This document shows, piece after piece, positions 1 to 6,910 of a stretch of DNA of 10,153 bases (the first letter of the stretch is position 1; the number at the start of each line of letters is the position of its first letter). The position numbers and the translations under genes are program-made. Under the pieces are notes generated by a model, which had not been told where the DNA came from, made no database searches, and worked only from the letters and a program-made list of their open reading frames with translations. The stretch covers positions 1 to 10,153 of the forward strand of contig DAOUVG010000029.1 in NCBI GenBank assembly GCA_030667735.1. The letters run 5' to 3'. This DNA comes from Dehalococcoidales bacterium (GTDB lineage: Bacteria; Chloroflexota; Dehalococcoidia; Dehalococcoidales; Fen-1064).

Positions 1-8
1 AGTAAAGG

Positions 9-38
9 CTTATATCGTGCTGAAAAGCAGGATATAAG
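9..38 (-). terminator. Hairpin just after the DUF362 stop codon, possible terminator
   Basis: CTTATATC at 9-16 and GATATAAG at 31-38 are perfect 8-bp inverted arms, and an inner CTG/CAG pair (20-22 with 28-30) extends the stem around a short A-rich loop. It starts 3 bases beyond the stop codon of the minus-strand DUF362 gene, which is where an intrinsic terminator would sit. On the minus strand the stem is followed by CCTTTACT, which is only weakly U-rich, so termination is plausible rather than clear. The next gene lies outside the window. Confidence 0.4.
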
Positions 39-41
39 GGG

Positions 42-1277
42 TCATTTTCCGAGCAGCTTCTTCACGGCGTCGGCTGCAAGGCTGACCGCGCTGCCGATGG
101 CCGTGCGTCCGGTGACGATTGCGTCGAAGCGGCAGACCTCGTGACAGCACATGCACTCTATGCAGATGGCGCGGTCAATGACGGCGACGCCGGCAACGCC
201 GGCGCTCTTGCCCTGGATAGTGATTGCCCCGGTAGGGCATGCCCTGACACACTCGGCGCACGCCGTACACTGCTGCTCCACCACTTTTGGCCTGACGGAG
301 AGTTGGCCCACCGCGAACCTGGATAGAGGGGCGGGTATCTTCCTGAGGAGTGCTCGTTTAGCAATGACAGGGAGCCGGAAGTCACTGGTGGCGACACTCT
401 CGATGCTTTCCCCGACTACTTCTATGCTGTCCGGATTGCCCACTCCCAGACCGCGCTCGTGGGCATAGCGGGTAGTAGCAATATCCATCGGGTCCATACC
501 GATGATTCCGGTAGCTACCGCATCCACAGCTACCGCATCCCGGCTGGCCAGGATGACACCCAGCTTTCGGACACTGCCTGCTGCGGGGCCTTCTCCTTCC
601 ATGGCGACGATGCCATCCATCAGTGTCAGTTGCGGCCGGATAGCGGAGAAGATATCCGTCAGCATCCGGGAGAAGTCCTCGCTATCCGGATACTCGCCGT
701 GGAGTCTCCGGCGGAAGCTGCCAGGGATGGTGCCGTACATGTTCTTGATGCCCCCGGTGAACACGGTCAGTGAGTGTGTCTTCAACTTGGGTAGATTGAC
801 GATTACATCGGCTTCCAGAGCGGTCTTAGATAAGTAGACCTCCTTCAAGAGAAGGCCGTTACACTCCCTGGCGACGAATCCCTCTTCCCGCAGGTTTGTC
901 AGCCTGACACCGGCACGCTGGCACATCTGGCGGAAACCGGAAGTGCTGAATCCGTCAATCGGTGCCGTCTCTATCTCGTCGCCCACGGTGATTTCAGCCC
1001 CTGCTTTCTTGAGCAACTCCAGGACGGCCTCGACGAATACCGGGTGGGTGACGATACCCCGTTCGGGAGGTGATGGCGGTGGCAGGTGGTTTATCTTCAC
1101 AAAGACACGGTCACCGGGCTTGATTATTGTCTCCAGTCCACCAATCAGCTCGATACTTCTCTGTATAGCCGGTACCAGCCGGGGCAGCTCATAGTCATTG
1201 GCCCGGACGATGGATACCCGGGCACTATTCTGTCCACTGGCGGACTCGGACTTGCCGTGGTTCAATGTCTCCGGCAT
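42..1277 (-). CDS. DUF362 domain protein with C-terminal 2x[4Fe-4S] ferredoxin domain
   Basis: A 411-residue iron-sulfur protein of the DUF362 family; the family's reaction is poorly defined and I assign none. Residues about 20-325 are the DUF362 domain, with its hallmark NLPKLKTH (161-168) followed by GGIKNMYGTIPG (175-186). The C-terminus is a bacterial-type ferredoxin: CxxCxxCxxxCP at Cys337, 340, 343 and 347, then CxxCxxCxxxC at Cys372, 375, 378 and 382, enough ligands for two [4Fe-4S] clusters. An extra Cys377 sits inside the second motif. There is no signal peptide or membrane segment, so it is probably a cytosolic electron carrier or redox enzyme. The ATG at 1277 has AAGGAG (1282-1287) upstream on the minus strand, 4 nt away. 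It lies 62 bp downstream of the CoA-transferase at 1340-2620 on the same strand with no clear terminator between, so co-transcription is likely. Confidence 0.9.
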   Translation of the reverse strand: MPETLNHGKSESASGQNSARVSIVRANDYELPRLVPAIQRSIELIGGLETIIKPGDRVFVKINHLPPPSPPERGIVTHPVFVEAVLELLKKAGAEITVGDEIETAPIDGFSTSGFRQMCQRAGVRLTNLREEGFVARECNGLLLKEVYLSKTALEADVIVNLPKLKTHSLTVFTGGIKNMYGTIPGSFRRRLHGEYPDSEDFSRMLTDIFSAIRPQLTLMDGIVAMEGEGPAAGSVRKLGVILASRDAVAVDAVATGIIGMDPMDIATTRYAHERGLGVGNPDSIEVVGESIESVATSDFRLPVIAKRALLRKIPAPLSRFAVGQLSVRPKVVEQQCTACAECVRACPTGAITIQGKSAGVAGVAVIDRAICIECMCCHEVCRFDAIVTGRTAIGSAVSLAADAVKKLLGK

Positions 1278-1339
1278 GGGTCTCCTTCATAGTGACGTTG
1301 TTTATCTTGTTGTAAGTCTTTTTTACGGCATCAGGGCAT

Positions 1340-2620
1340 CTAGGCCACCACGCCCTGCTCCTTGAACCTGGCAATGTCCTCCCAGGTATATCCATATTCG
1401 AGGAGGACCTCTTCGGTGTGCTGGCCGAACTCCGGTGCAGGCATCCTCACTGTTGGTGGCGTCTCGCTGAGCTTCACCGGGTTGGCTATTCCCTCTATGC
1501 GACCGTAGGTGGGGTGGTCATAGGCAACAAAGAAGTCGTTGGCTCTCGCCTGGGGGTCATTGATGGCTTCGTGGAGACTCTGGTACGGAGCGTAGGGTAT
1601 CCCCTCCAGAAGCGGTTTCCATTCTTCCAGTGTCCTGGTCTTGAAGATATCGTCGAAAATGGGATAGAGTAACTGACAGTTCTCCACTCTCGCCTCGTAT
1701 GAATTGAACCTGGGGTCGTCAATCAGGTCTTCACGCTCTATGGCCCGGCAGAACTTCGCCCAGTAGCGGTCCGGCTGCAGGACGACAAATACAATCATTC
1801 TATTATCCTTGGTTATGTACCTTCCTGCCAGTGGGTTGACGACCTTGCTCCGATAGAAGGCAGTCACCGGGACCAGGGCTTCCTCGACCCTGGCGACGGC
1901 TTCCGGTGGTGGCTCCTCTCTCCAGTCTGCGTAGTCCAGCCCCGTGGCCAGGGCCCCGGCAATGTCAAAACCGAGCTGGTACATTCCGGCGTGAAACAAG
2001 GCTACGTCCAGCTCCTGCCCAATCCCGGTCTTCTCCCGGACGTGTAGCGCAACCATTACCCCGAAGGCTATGGCCAGTCCGGCAAGGTTATCCCCGAAGG
2101 CTGGCCGGAAACCGGTGCTTGGCATTCCCGGCCTGGCGAACATGTAGGGGATTCCTGACCTGACCCAGAAGGCGGTGGCGTCGTAGGCAGGGGCATCCTT
2201 TTCCGGGCCCTTCTTGCCGAAACCGGTCAGGGCGCCGAAGATGATGCGGGGGTTGATCTGTTTCAGGGTATCATATTGCATGTTGTACCGCTCCAGTTCA
2301 TAGGGCCTCAGGTTCGTCAGGAAAACGTCTGCCTGCTCCACGAACTTATAGGTGACCTTCTGGCCCGCCTCCTGGGTAATATCAACGGTGACACTTCTTT
2401 TATTGCGGTTGTAGTTCTCCCAGTTATAATTGATATCAGAGGGGACACCCGCCCTGCCGGTACCCTGACCGGCCTGATACACCCGCCAGGAATCGCCGGT
2501 GATGGGATTCTCAATGTGGAGCACATCCGCTCCGAAGTCGGCCAGGTGCCGGGCCGCTATCGGTACGGCGGCTACCTGCGATACATCAACAACCTTGATA
2601 CCCTCAAGAGCCAGACTCAT
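1340..2620 (-). CDS. Class III CoA-transferase (CaiB/BaiF family)
   Basis: A 426-residue family III CoA-transferase, close to the length of formyl-CoA transferase. These cytosolic enzymes move CoA between carboxylic acids through an aspartyl-acyl intermediate; the acid used here cannot be told. Visible signatures are the N-terminal LEGIKVVDVS with ADVLHIENP, the NRNKRSVTVDI stretch (about 71-81), GPEKDAPAYD with Asp147 as the likely nucleophile, and the C-terminal PEFGQHTEEVL. An in-frame GTG at 2656 would add 12 residues (HSEYQPRRNRR and the initiator) not typical of the family. The ATG at 2620 has a near-perfect AAGGAGG at 2630-2636 on the minus strand, 9 nt away, so I place the start there. 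A good promoter lies about 90 bp upstream (2715-2743). It is divergent from the MFS gene and precedes the DUF362 gene on the same strand. Confidence 0.93.
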   Translation of the reverse strand: MSLALEGIKVVDVSQVAAVPIAARHLADFGADVLHIENPITGDSWRVYQAGQGTGRAGVPSDINYNWENYNRNKRSVTVDITQEAGQKVTYKFVEQADVFLTNLRPYELERYNMQYDTLKQINPRIIFGALTGFGKKGPEKDAPAYDATAFWVRSGIPYMFARPGMPSTGFRPAFGDNLAGLAIAFGVMVALHVREKTGIGQELDVALFHAGMYQLGFDIAGALATGLDYADWREEPPPEAVARVEEALVPVTAFYRSKVVNPLAGRYITKDNRMIVFVVLQPDRYWAKFCRAIEREDLIDDPRFNSYEARVENCQLLYPIFDDIFKTRTLEEWKPLLEGIPYAPYQSLHEAINDPQARANDFFVAYDHPTYGRIEGIANPVKLSETPPTVRMPAPEFGQHTEEVLLEYGYTWEDIARFKEQGVVA

Positions 2621-2699
2621 TCTCCGGTTCCTCCTTGGCTGGTATTCGCTGTGCACGGGCTGGGTAGAAGTGAACGTGGTTGACGGGTAGAGGGGCTGT

Positions 2700-2711
2700 G
2701 GACTATAGTCC
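2700..2711. promoter_or_regulatory. 12-bp perfect palindrome GGACTATAGTCC, candidate operator
   Basis: GGACTATAGTCC is perfectly self-complementary over 12 bp. It lies immediately downstream of the minus-strand -10 element at 2715-2720 and would cover the predicted transcription start (about 2708) of the CoA-transferase gene, a common location for a repressor site. The role as an operator is inference; no regulator is encoded nearby in this half of the window. Confidence 0.35.
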
Positions 2712-2714
2712 CAG

Positions 2715-2743
2715 AGTATACCACCAGAATCCTCCCCTGTAAA
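2715..2743 (-). promoter_or_regulatory. Sigma70-like promoter for the CoA-transferase gene (1340-2620)
   Basis: Read on the minus strand, TTTACA (2743-2738) and TATACT (2720-2715) are separated by exactly 17 nt; each matches its consensus (TTGACA, TATAAT) at five of six positions. The start would fall near 2708, giving a leader of about 88 nt to the ATG at 2620. Predicted from sequence only. Confidence 0.6.
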
Positions 2744-2799
2744 CTCACACCGGATGGGCGGGAAACCGTGTTGCCCCGGTCTATCGGCCTGACGCGTGC

Positions 2800-2828
2800 T
2801 TGCCAGTAATGCGGTGGCTTGCTACAAT
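2800..2828 (+). promoter_or_regulatory. Sigma70-like promoter for the MFS gene
   Basis: TTGCCA at 2800-2805 and TACAAT at 2823-2828 are separated by 17 nt and each match consensus at five of six positions. The start would fall near 2835, giving a leader of about 125-160 nt that contains the two tandem palindromes. It points into the MFS gene. Confidence 0.6.
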
Positions 2829-2851
2829 GAGACTCATCTGTGGTCTACGCG

Positions 2852-2884
2852 GCAGGAATACCTGCTGTGCAGGAATGCCTGCAC
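2852..2884 (+). repeat. Two tandem hairpin palindromes in the MFS leader
   Basis: GCAGG-AATA-CCTGC (2852-2865) and GTGCAGG-AATG-CCTGCAC (2867-2884) are perfect inverted repeats sharing the core GCAGGAATNCCTGC, with centres 17 bp apart. A third GCAGG follows at 2888-2892 without a partner. They sit roughly 17-50 nt after the predicted start, so they could be two operator sites for a dimeric regulator or two stem-loops in the leader RNA. Because each CCTGC can also pair with the next GCAGG, alternative folds are possible. Confidence 0.55.
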
Positions 2885-2994
2885 TATGCAGGGACAGACC
2901 ATCCCAGGATTAACCACCAGGCTGCCAGCCCTGCGAGAACACCGGGAAAGGAACTGCTATCAGAAAACCGGACTTCCGCCTGCTCTTCTCCGGA

Positions 2995-4149
2995 ATGCTG
3001 CCACTTTTTATCCTGGCACACTTCGGCCACCATATCGTCGGCGCAATGCTGGGACCGCTGATGCCGATGATACGCACCGACCTTGGTCTCAGCTACACAG
3101 AGGTGGGCGTGGTGATGTCCGCCTTTGCGATAACCAGCGGTATCAGCCAGTTACCCTCAGGCTGGCTGGCCGACCGCATCGGGCCGAGGATAGTCGTTAC
3201 CGCAGGTATATCGGGGGTAGCCCTGGCTGGCCTGTTCATCGGCCTTTCGCAGAGCTACCTGACCCTGATTATCTTTCTGGTTCTGGCGGCTGTGCTAGGG
3301 GGCGGCTACCACCCCGCTTCAGCAGCGGCAATCTCCTCATCTATCGCACCGGAGCGGCGGGGGCGGGCCCTGGGGCTCCACCTTGTTGGCGGCAGTAGCA
3401 GTTTCTGGGTGGTGCCGTTGCTCGCTGCGCCGATAGCTGCCGTCTGGGGCTGGCAAGGTGCCTATATCACGCTGGCGATTCCTGCGATTGTCCTCGGGAT
3501 AGTGATTTATGTTCTTCTCGGCCGGAGGATGTATGCCAGGGAGAAAGAGAAGCAGACAACCGGTAGAGAGGTTTCCACCGGCCCGGACAGCGTTCGATGG
3601 CGGAAACTGGCACCGTTCATAATCATGAGCGTTGCTACCGGAACGATGACCCAATCGGTGGCGGCCTATCTCTCCCTGTATGCGGTAGACCACTTCGGTG
3701 TTCCCGAGGCGACGGCCGCCATTCTGGTCGCCATCACGCCCGCAGTAGGACTGTTTGCCGCGCCTATGGGCGGGTATCTTTCCGATCGTCTCGGCAGGAT
3801 ACCGGTACTGCTGGTGGTGAGTTTCGCCGCTATACCCCTCATCTATCTGCTGGGCGTGGCGCCGAACGTACCGGCGCTTGTTGCCGTAATGGTGGCTATC
3901 GGCCTGGTAAGCAACGCCCGTATGCCTACCTCCGAGGCCTACATCGCCGGGAATACGCCGGAACGCCGTCGCTCCACCGTACTGGGTGTGTATTACTTCG
4001 CAGGTGCGGAAGTCGCCGGCCTACTGACGCCAGTGATGGGCAACCTTATTGACCGACTTGGCTTCTACGCCAGCTTCAGAATCATCAGCATCGCTCTGGC
4101 AGTGATTGTCGTGGCGTGCACACCTTTCCTGCGCGGTGCCAGGGAATAA
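2995..4149 (+). CDS. MFS transporter, fosmidomycin-resistance (Fsr)-like
   Basis: A 384-residue major facilitator with about 11-12 hydrophobic segments in the inner membrane. Motif A is present in both halves: GWLADRIGPR (56-65) after TM2 and GGYLSDRLGR (259-268) after TM8. GGGYHPASAAAIS (102-114) resembles the GxxFHP segment of Fsr-type exporters, which suggests proton-driven drug or organic-acid export, though direction and substrate are not visible. The ATG at 2995 has no ribosome binding site. The frame stays open upstream to 2914 and encodes RKPDFRLLFSG just before Met1, a typical MFS N-terminus like NFRLLW in the second MFS gene of this window. The only codon well placed after a Shine-Dalgarno (AAAGGA, 2947-2952) is ATC at 2959, which would give 396 residues. 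I list the conventional start; the true protein is probably longer. It ends 37 bp from the convergent CoA-transferase. Confidence 0.9.
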   Translation: MLPLFILAHFGHHIVGAMLGPLMPMIRTDLGLSYTEVGVVMSAFAITSGISQLPSGWLADRIGPRIVVTAGISGVALAGLFIGLSQSYLTLIIFLVLAAVLGGGYHPASAAAISSSIAPERRGRALGLHLVGGSSSFWVVPLLAAPIAAVWGWQGAYITLAIPAIVLGIVIYVLLGRRMYAREKEKQTTGREVSTGPDSVRWRKLAPFIIMSVATGTMTQSVAAYLSLYAVDHFGVPEATAAILVAITPAVGLFAAPMGGYLSDRLGRIPVLLVVSFAAIPLIYLLGVAPNVPALVAVMVAIGLVSNARMPTSEAYIAGNTPERRRSTVLGVYYFAGAEVAGLLTPVMGNLIDRLGFYASFRIISIALAVIVVACTPFLRGARE

Positions 4150-4152
4150 TGC

Positions 4153-4182
4153 GGCTTCGGCAGCAAGCCAATTACCGAAGTC
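4153..4182. terminator. Hairpin between convergent genes, possible bidirectional terminator
   Basis: GGCTTCGG (4153-4160) pairs with CCGAAGTC (4175-4182), including one G-U pair, around a 14-nt loop. It fills the 37-bp gap between the stop codons of the MFS gene and the converging CoA-transferase. There is no U-run on either side, so efficiency as an intrinsic terminator is doubtful. Confidence 0.35.
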
Positions 4183-4186
4183 GGAG

Positions 4187-5404
4187 CTAAAGGATGATGT
4201 CGTTCTGGCGGAGATCGCTCACTTCGGGCTCGCTGAGACCGAGTAATTCCCTCAGCACGTATTCGTTGTGCTCACCAAGCAGCGGGGCATGACGTGACGG
4301 CATCTCCGCATCGCTCATCTTCCAGGGTGCTCCCACCAGCTCCAGTTCTCCCAGCTCGGGGTGGTCTACCTTCAGGAAGGCCCCTCGGGCCCGCAGGTGC
4401 GGGTCTGCATAAAGGTCTTTGGCATTGCGAGAGGGCGCTGCGGCAAGATTGGCCTTGCAGAACTCCGCGACTACCCAGTCGCGGTCGCGCACCCTGGTCC
4501 ATGCTTCGATAAGCTGGTCCAGCGCCTTCTCGTTCTTCTTGCGTGATGCCATGTCGGAAAAACGGGGGTCTCTGGCTAGTTCCGGTTGGCCGATGACCTC
4601 AACCAGAGCGGCGAACTCATCGTCGGAGTGGACCTCGAGGGCGAGCCAGCGGTCCACTCCCCAGCACCGGTACACGTTGTGCGGCGCATACCGGGGGTGA
4701 GCATTGCCCATCCTCTCCGGGACCTGCCCGTTCATTTCGTAGCCAAGCAGGAGCTCACCGATGACGGAGGTAACGCCCTCGCACTGCGAGTAATCGATAA
4801 ACTGTCCCTCTCCGGTCTCCATCCGGTGGTACAGGGCAGCCAGGACGGAAAAAGCCGCGTTGGTACCATTCATCAGGTCGACATCGCCGGTGCTGTGGCA
4901 GGGGTCATCATCCGGATAGCCGGTTATGTAGGCGCCGCCACCAATGGCGTGATGGATGGTGGCGTATCCCGCATAGTCCTTCTGCGGGCCTTCCTGTCCC
5001 CGGCTGGACATGGAAAGGACTATGATGTCCGGGCGTACTTTGCGCAGTTCTTCGTAGTCGAGGCCCATTCTGGCCATTGAACCGGCCCGCATGTTATCGA
5101 CAGCGATGTCACTGACCGCCACCAGCCGTTTTGCCAGCGCCACACCTTCCGGTCGGCTGAGGTCCAGGGTGAAGCTCTTCTTGTTCTGGTTGACCGAGTT
5201 GAGGGCCATCCCCTGGTTGGGTGGTACCATGGTTGGCGCCGGGTCCGACATCGGCCAGTTGACAATATGACGCATGAGGTCGGTCCGCCTGTGGCCTTCC
5301 ACCTTTATTACCTCGGCACCGAGGGCCGCCAGCATCATGGCGCAGTAGGGTCCGGCCCATACCCAACTGAAGTCGGCTACTCTTATACCTTCCAGCGGAA
5401 GCAT
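4187..5404 (-). CDS. Class III CoA-transferase homologue lacking the catalytic Asp
   Basis: A 405-residue CaiB/BaiF-family protein. The N-terminus LEGIRVADFSWVWAGPYC, GAEVIKVEG (29-37), NQNKKSFTLDLSRPEG (72-87) and the C-terminal HAPLLGEHNEYVL are clear family signatures and the length is complete. In the segment after GPQKD the position that carries the aspartyl nucleophile in the other two transferases of this window is Ala148 (AGYATIHHAIGGG, 145-157). I infer either a subfamily with an altered mechanism or a non-catalytic subunit. The gene begins 27 bp after the stop of the transferase at 5432-6637 on the same strand, so the two are almost certainly one operon and could form a heteromer, as BbsE and BbsF do in benzylsuccinate CoA-transferase. 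GAGGA lies about 10 nt before the ATG. Confidence 0.9.
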   Translation of the reverse strand: MLPLEGIRVADFSWVWAGPYCAMMLAALGAEVIKVEGHRRTDLMRHIVNWPMSDPAPTMVPPNQGMALNSVNQNKKSFTLDLSRPEGVALAKRLVAVSDIAVDNMRAGSMARMGLDYEELRKVRPDIIVLSMSSRGQEGPQKDYAGYATIHHAIGGGAYITGYPDDDPCHSTGDVDLMNGTNAAFSVLAALYHRMETGEGQFIDYSQCEGVTSVIGELLLGYEMNGQVPERMGNAHPRYAPHNVYRCWGVDRWLALEVHSDDEFAALVEVIGQPELARDPRFSDMASRKKNEKALDQLIEAWTRVRDRDWVVAEFCKANLAAAPSRNAKDLYADPHLRARGAFLKVDHPELGELELVGAPWKMSDAEMPSRHAPLLGEHNEYVLRELLGLSEPEVSDLRQNDIIL

Positions 5405-5431
5405 CTTACTACCGTCCTCTCTCTCTCGTCG

Positions 5432-6637
5432 TTATACCGCACCGGCGCGCCGGAGAAGCTCGTATTCCTCGGGCGAGTACTCCAGCAAGCTGCCGTATAT
5501 CTCCCCGTTGTGCTCTCCCAGCAGGGGCGCAGGTCGCTGGACGCACGGCGATGTTGCCGTCATCCGGTACGGCCAGCCGGCGTAACGGTGTCTGCCGACC
5601 TCGGGATGTTCCACCTCGACAAAGTATTCCCGGGCCGCGTACTGCTCATCCTTCATGAGGTCCTCGGCGGAGTTGAGCGGCCCCATGGCGATGCCCATCC
5701 TGGCGCCGCGGTGATGCAGTTCGTCCTTGCTCTGCTGCAGGACCCATTCGTCAATCTTATCGGTAACCTCCATCAGGTGGTGCGCCCTGTAGGCCAGAGA
5801 TTCCCACTGCTTACCGGCAATCCATTCCGGGTTCCCCATCAGCTCGCGGAAAGCCCTGAAGTGATGGTCTTCCGGGGTACCGGCCACTATGTATCCGTCC
5901 CTGGTTTTCATTCTACCCATCGCCGGAGGCCGGTCGGGGACCCGGCTCCAGGTACTGTCCTGGTAACGGTTACCGGCCAGACCTGTTCGTACCATAGCCA
6001 GGATAACTTCCTGCAGCGAAATGTCAATGAGGCGACCGCGCCCTGTCTTTTTCTGGCTCAGGACTGCTGCCATCGCGGCCAGGGCAGCAGTAATACCACC
6101 GTGGTAGCCGACGGCATAACCCCCCATCTTCACCGGTGCCCGGTCCACGTCCACCGAGCGTGTCGGCAGCAGATTACCCAATCCACCGGCATGAATCAGC
6201 GTCAGTTCGTCTCCCTTTACGCCTGCCCGTGGGCCGGTGCGACCATACGGCGTAATCGAGGTGTAAATCAGGGCCGGATTTAGTCGGGTCAGCGCTTCCC
6301 AGCCCAGACCAGGTCCTTCCAGGCGCTCGGGTGGGAAGCTGTCAATCAGGATATCAGCCCATTTGACCAGCCGTTTCAGGGCTTCAAGCCCTTCAACCAC
6401 ATCGGGATTCAGGGTTATCCCGCGCTTGCTGGTGTTGAGGTAGAGGAACATGGCGCTGCGCTCGGGGTGTGGGTCGCTGGTTGGAAAGGGCCCGAACTCC
6501 CGTGAGGGGTCGCCTTCCGGGGACTCTACCTTGATGACATCGGCACCCAGGTCGGCGAGCATCTTTCCACAGTATGGACCGGCCACCATCGTGGCTAGCT
6601 CGACAACCCTGATGCCGGTAAGTGCGCCTCCAGACAT
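5432..6637 (-). CDS. Class III CoA-transferase (CaiB/BaiF family), first gene of operon
   Basis: A 401-residue family III CoA-transferase. LTGIRVVELATMVAGPYC (7-24), GADVIKVESPEGDPSR (31-46), NTSKRGITLNPDV (68-80) and the C-terminal RPAPLLGEHN are visible. Asp143 (VKGDELTLIHAGG) aligns with the acyl-carrying aspartate, so this copy looks catalytically competent; substrate unknown. An in-frame extension to 6805 would add 56 residues of low-complexity, basic sequence unlike the family. The ATG at 6637 has GGAGGTGA (6643-6650 on the minus strand) 5 nt upstream and is the better start. It is the promoter-proximal gene of the pair with 4187-5404 and has its own promoter at 6700-6728. Confidence 0.93.
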   Translation of the reverse strand: MSGGALTGIRVVELATMVAGPYCGKMLADLGADVIKVESPEGDPSREFGPFPTSDPHPERSAMFLYLNTSKRGITLNPDVVEGLEALKRLVKWADILIDSFPPERLEGPGLGWEALTRLNPALIYTSITPYGRTGPRAGVKGDELTLIHAGGLGNLLPTRSVDVDRAPVKMGGYAVGYHGGITAALAAMAAVLSQKKTGRGRLIDISLQEVILAMVRTGLAGNRYQDSTWSRVPDRPPAMGRMKTRDGYIVAGTPEDHHFRAFRELMGNPEWIAGKQWESLAYRAHHLMEVTDKIDEWVLQQSKDELHHRGARMGIAMGPLNSAEDLMKDEQYAAREYFVEVEHPEVGRHRYAGWPYRMTATSPCVQRPAPLLGEHNGEIYGSLLEYSPEEYELLRRAGAV

Positions 6638-6699
6638 TCTTCTCACCTCCCGTTGTGGTCTGTGACGGGGTGCCGTGGTGCTAAAGGGGATTACGGATG

Positions 6700-6728
6700 A
6701 TTGTAACATCAGCGAGGGATACCTGCAA
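6700..6728 (-). promoter_or_regulatory. Extended -10 promoter for the two-gene CoA-transferase operon
   Basis: On the minus strand TACAAT (6705-6700) is preceded directly by TGT, an extended -10 element, with TTGCAG (6728-6723) 17 nt upstream as a weak -35. The start would be near 6693, about 56 nt before the ATG at 6637. The spacer contains GATACCTGC, similar to half of the palindrome found in the MFS leader. Confidence 0.5.
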
Positions 6729-6896
6729 ACAGCGCCCCGGCATCTGGCCCTGCCCCCGGTTCTGCTGGTTCTGGAAAGATTGAATAATACTACTCTATAA
6801 TTCATTTAATGAAGAATAATGCGACTATATAGTTAATAAAATGAAGTATGAGTGAGACCTGATGAGATAAGGAGAGGTTGGTACTGGCATAGGGGC

Positions 6897-6910
6897 GTAC
6901 ACCGTTGTAC
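6897..6910. promoter_or_regulatory. GTACA-N4-TGTAC inverted repeat, candidate regulator site
   Basis: GTACACCGTTGTAC is a near-perfect 14-bp inverted repeat with 5-bp arms; the same bases also form a direct repeat, GTACACC-GTT-GTACACC (6897-6913). It lies about 28 bp upstream of the TTGACA element at 6938, a usual position for an activator or upstream operator. The DUF2089 helix-turn-helix protein encoded downstream is an obvious but untested candidate binder. Confidence 0.35.

Larger units (their letters stand above)
2621..2958. promoter_or_regulatory. Divergent intergenic control region between CoA-transferase and MFS gene
   Basis: This roughly 340-bp stretch has no convincing gene. It holds a promoter for each flanking gene, a 12-bp palindrome at the minus-strand start point, and two tandem hairpin palindromes in the MFS leader, each listed separately. 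Open frames crossing it (for example from 2796 or 2840 on the plus strand) run out of frame into the MFS gene, lack ribosome binding sites and have no recognisable protein character. Confidence 0.6.

Noticed and set aside
1278..1339. Separate promoter for the DUF362 gene
   Set aside because: TTACAA-17-CTATGA is the best match in the gap; the -10 is poor and the start would fall inside the ribosome binding site. Co-transcription with the upstream gene is simpler.
2621..2656. Upstream GTG start for the first CoA-transferase
   Set aside because: Adds non-conserved basic residues and lies upstream of a near-perfect AAGGAGG that serves the ATG at 2620.
2796..3398. 200-codon plus-strand frame overlapping the MFS N-terminus
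   Set aside because: Out of frame with the MFS gene, Arg/Pro/Gly-rich with no domain and no ribosome site; the MFS frame carries family motifs over the same bases.
5267..6283. 338-codon open frame on the plus strand
   Set aside because: It is antisense to two well-supported CoA-transferase genes, has no ribosome binding site or recognisable domain, and runs across their 27-bp junction. Long antisense frames are common opposite GC-rich genes.
6638..6805. 56-residue N-terminal extension of the 5432-6637 CoA-transferase
   Set aside because: Extension crosses the predicted promoter and is unlike the family; GGAGGTGA points to the ATG at 6637.
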